From Peribacillus sp. FSL P2-0133 (GTDB lineage: Bacteria; Bacillota; Bacilli; Bacillales; DSM-1321): DNA of 64,000 bases. The notes under the pieces are model-generated. The model did no database searches. It saw only the letters and a program-made list of their open reading frames with translations, and had not been told where the DNA came from. Below, piece by piece: positions 63,534 to 64,000 of this stretch (the first letter of the stretch is position 1; each line of letters opens with the position of its first letter). The translations under genes were made by a program, and so were the position numbers. The stretch is from the NCBI RefSeq assembly GCF_037975445.1, contig NZ_CP150254.1:618001-682000 (forward strand), read 5' to 3'.

Positions 63534-64000
63534 TTTATTTAAAAGAAATAAAAAAATCATTTAACCAGCAGCCCGTTTTAAAAGGAATTAATTTGAAAAT
63601 AGGCAAGGGAGAAGTAGTTACCATACTTGGACCGAGTGGATCTGGGAAAACAACCTTGCTTAGGTGCTTGAACTTTCTCGAGAAACCGGATGAGGGAATT
63701 GTTCAAGTGGGGGATATAAAGGTGAAGTCTAAGAAGGCGACCAAAAGGGAAATCCTATCCCTTAGAAGACAATCGGCAATGGTTTTTCAGCATTATAACT
63801 TATTTGCTCATAAAACTGTTTTGGAGAATGTAATGGAAGGGTTAATTGTTACAAAAAAATATAAGAAAGCTGAAGCGAAACGGGAAAGTGAGCTGTTATT
63901 GGAAAAAGTAGGTTTGGGAGATAAGCATAACCATTTCCCTTCGCAATTGTCAGGAGGGCAACAGCAACGTGTTGGAATTGCCAGGGCACTTGCTTTAAAT
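63530..64000 (+). CDS. tcyN: TcyN-like ABC ATPase (cut by window edge)
   Basis: The first 157 codons of an amino-acid ABC ATPase. Walker A GPSGSGKTT is at about 33-41, the Q-loop in MVFQHYNLFAHKT, and the signature LSGGQQQRVGIARAL just before the window end. Walker B and the rest lie outside. It completes a TcyJ/K-L-M-N importer. Confidence 0.9.
   Translation, partial: MIYLKEIKKSFNQQPVLKGINLKIGKGEVVTILGPSGSGKTTLLRCLNFLEKPDEGIVQVGDIKVKSKKATKREILSLRRQSAMVFQHYNLFAHKTVLENVMEGLIVTKKYKKAEAKRESELLLEKVGLGDKHNHFPSQLSGGQQQRVGIARALALN

Overview
The window reads as chromosome of a low-GC, motile, spore-forming Bacillaceae member. The clues are strong AGGAGG-type ribosome binding sites, motAB, the spore-cortex deacetylase pdaA, mreBH, and long stretches collinear with the Bacillus subtilis yfj-yfk region. 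Gene content and the dispersed 21-bp CACGAGTAAA repeats would suit a Peribacillus/Bacillus simplex-type organism, but that is inference. No rRNA, tRNA, complete insertion sequence, prophage or CRISPR array was seen. Most of the DNA looks like core genome with short accessory insertions.

Layout. 1-3.5 kb: a frameshifted unknown gene at the left edge, mreBH, the remnant of an MFS transporter, an AbrB-type membrane protein and a first 21-bp repeat array. 3.6-5.5 kb: motAB and a ComFB-like gene. 5.7-24.4 kb: a block matching the B. subtilis order yfkM...yfkK-yfkH-yfkF-yfkE-yfkD-yfkAB-yfjT...pdaA(yfjS)-yfjP-yfjO in the reverse direction. It is interrupted by map, moeA-mobB-DUF2164, a P1B-4 metal-efflux ATPase behind two Fur/PerR-like boxes, and a class I fumarase. 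24.5-31.1 kb: a DUF1456 protein, a 3-hydroxyacyl-CoA dehydrogenase, the threonine-to-glycine operon kbl-tdh, and an amino acid permease with an upstream cre-like site. 31.4-38.8 kb: a small HhH/alpha-CTD-like protein, coaA, mqo, a YugO-type K+ channel and a polar amino acid ABC transporter.

39-48.5 kb holds a secreted PIG-L deacetylase divergent from a ROK regulator - ABC transporter (binding protein, ATPase, fused permease) - argininosuccinate-lyase-like operon. This looks like an uncharacterised uptake and cleavage system. 48.5-54.6 kb: the largest repeat array, a YhjB/YhjC sodium symporter pair, an amino acid permease controlled by a glycine riboswitch with its own terminator, a second copy of the 29.7-kb permease, and a third repeat array. 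54.7-56.4 kb: a YgaK-like flavoprotein and a small coiled-coil protein.

56.8-64 kb: a reordered version of the B. subtilis ytlI/ytm-ytn sulfur locus (LysR regulator, two flavin-dependent monooxygenases, a glutaredoxin-like protein, an acetyltransferase and the TcyJ/K-L-M-N cystine-type importer), cut off by the window edge. By analogy it imports and breaks down S-modified cysteines such as S-(2-succino)cysteine. Recurrent themes are glycine/threonine handling (kbl-tdh and the glycine riboswitch) and amino acid or sulfur uptake. Several short genes with strong ribosome binding sites (32, 43, 45, 61 and 70 codons) lie in the gaps.
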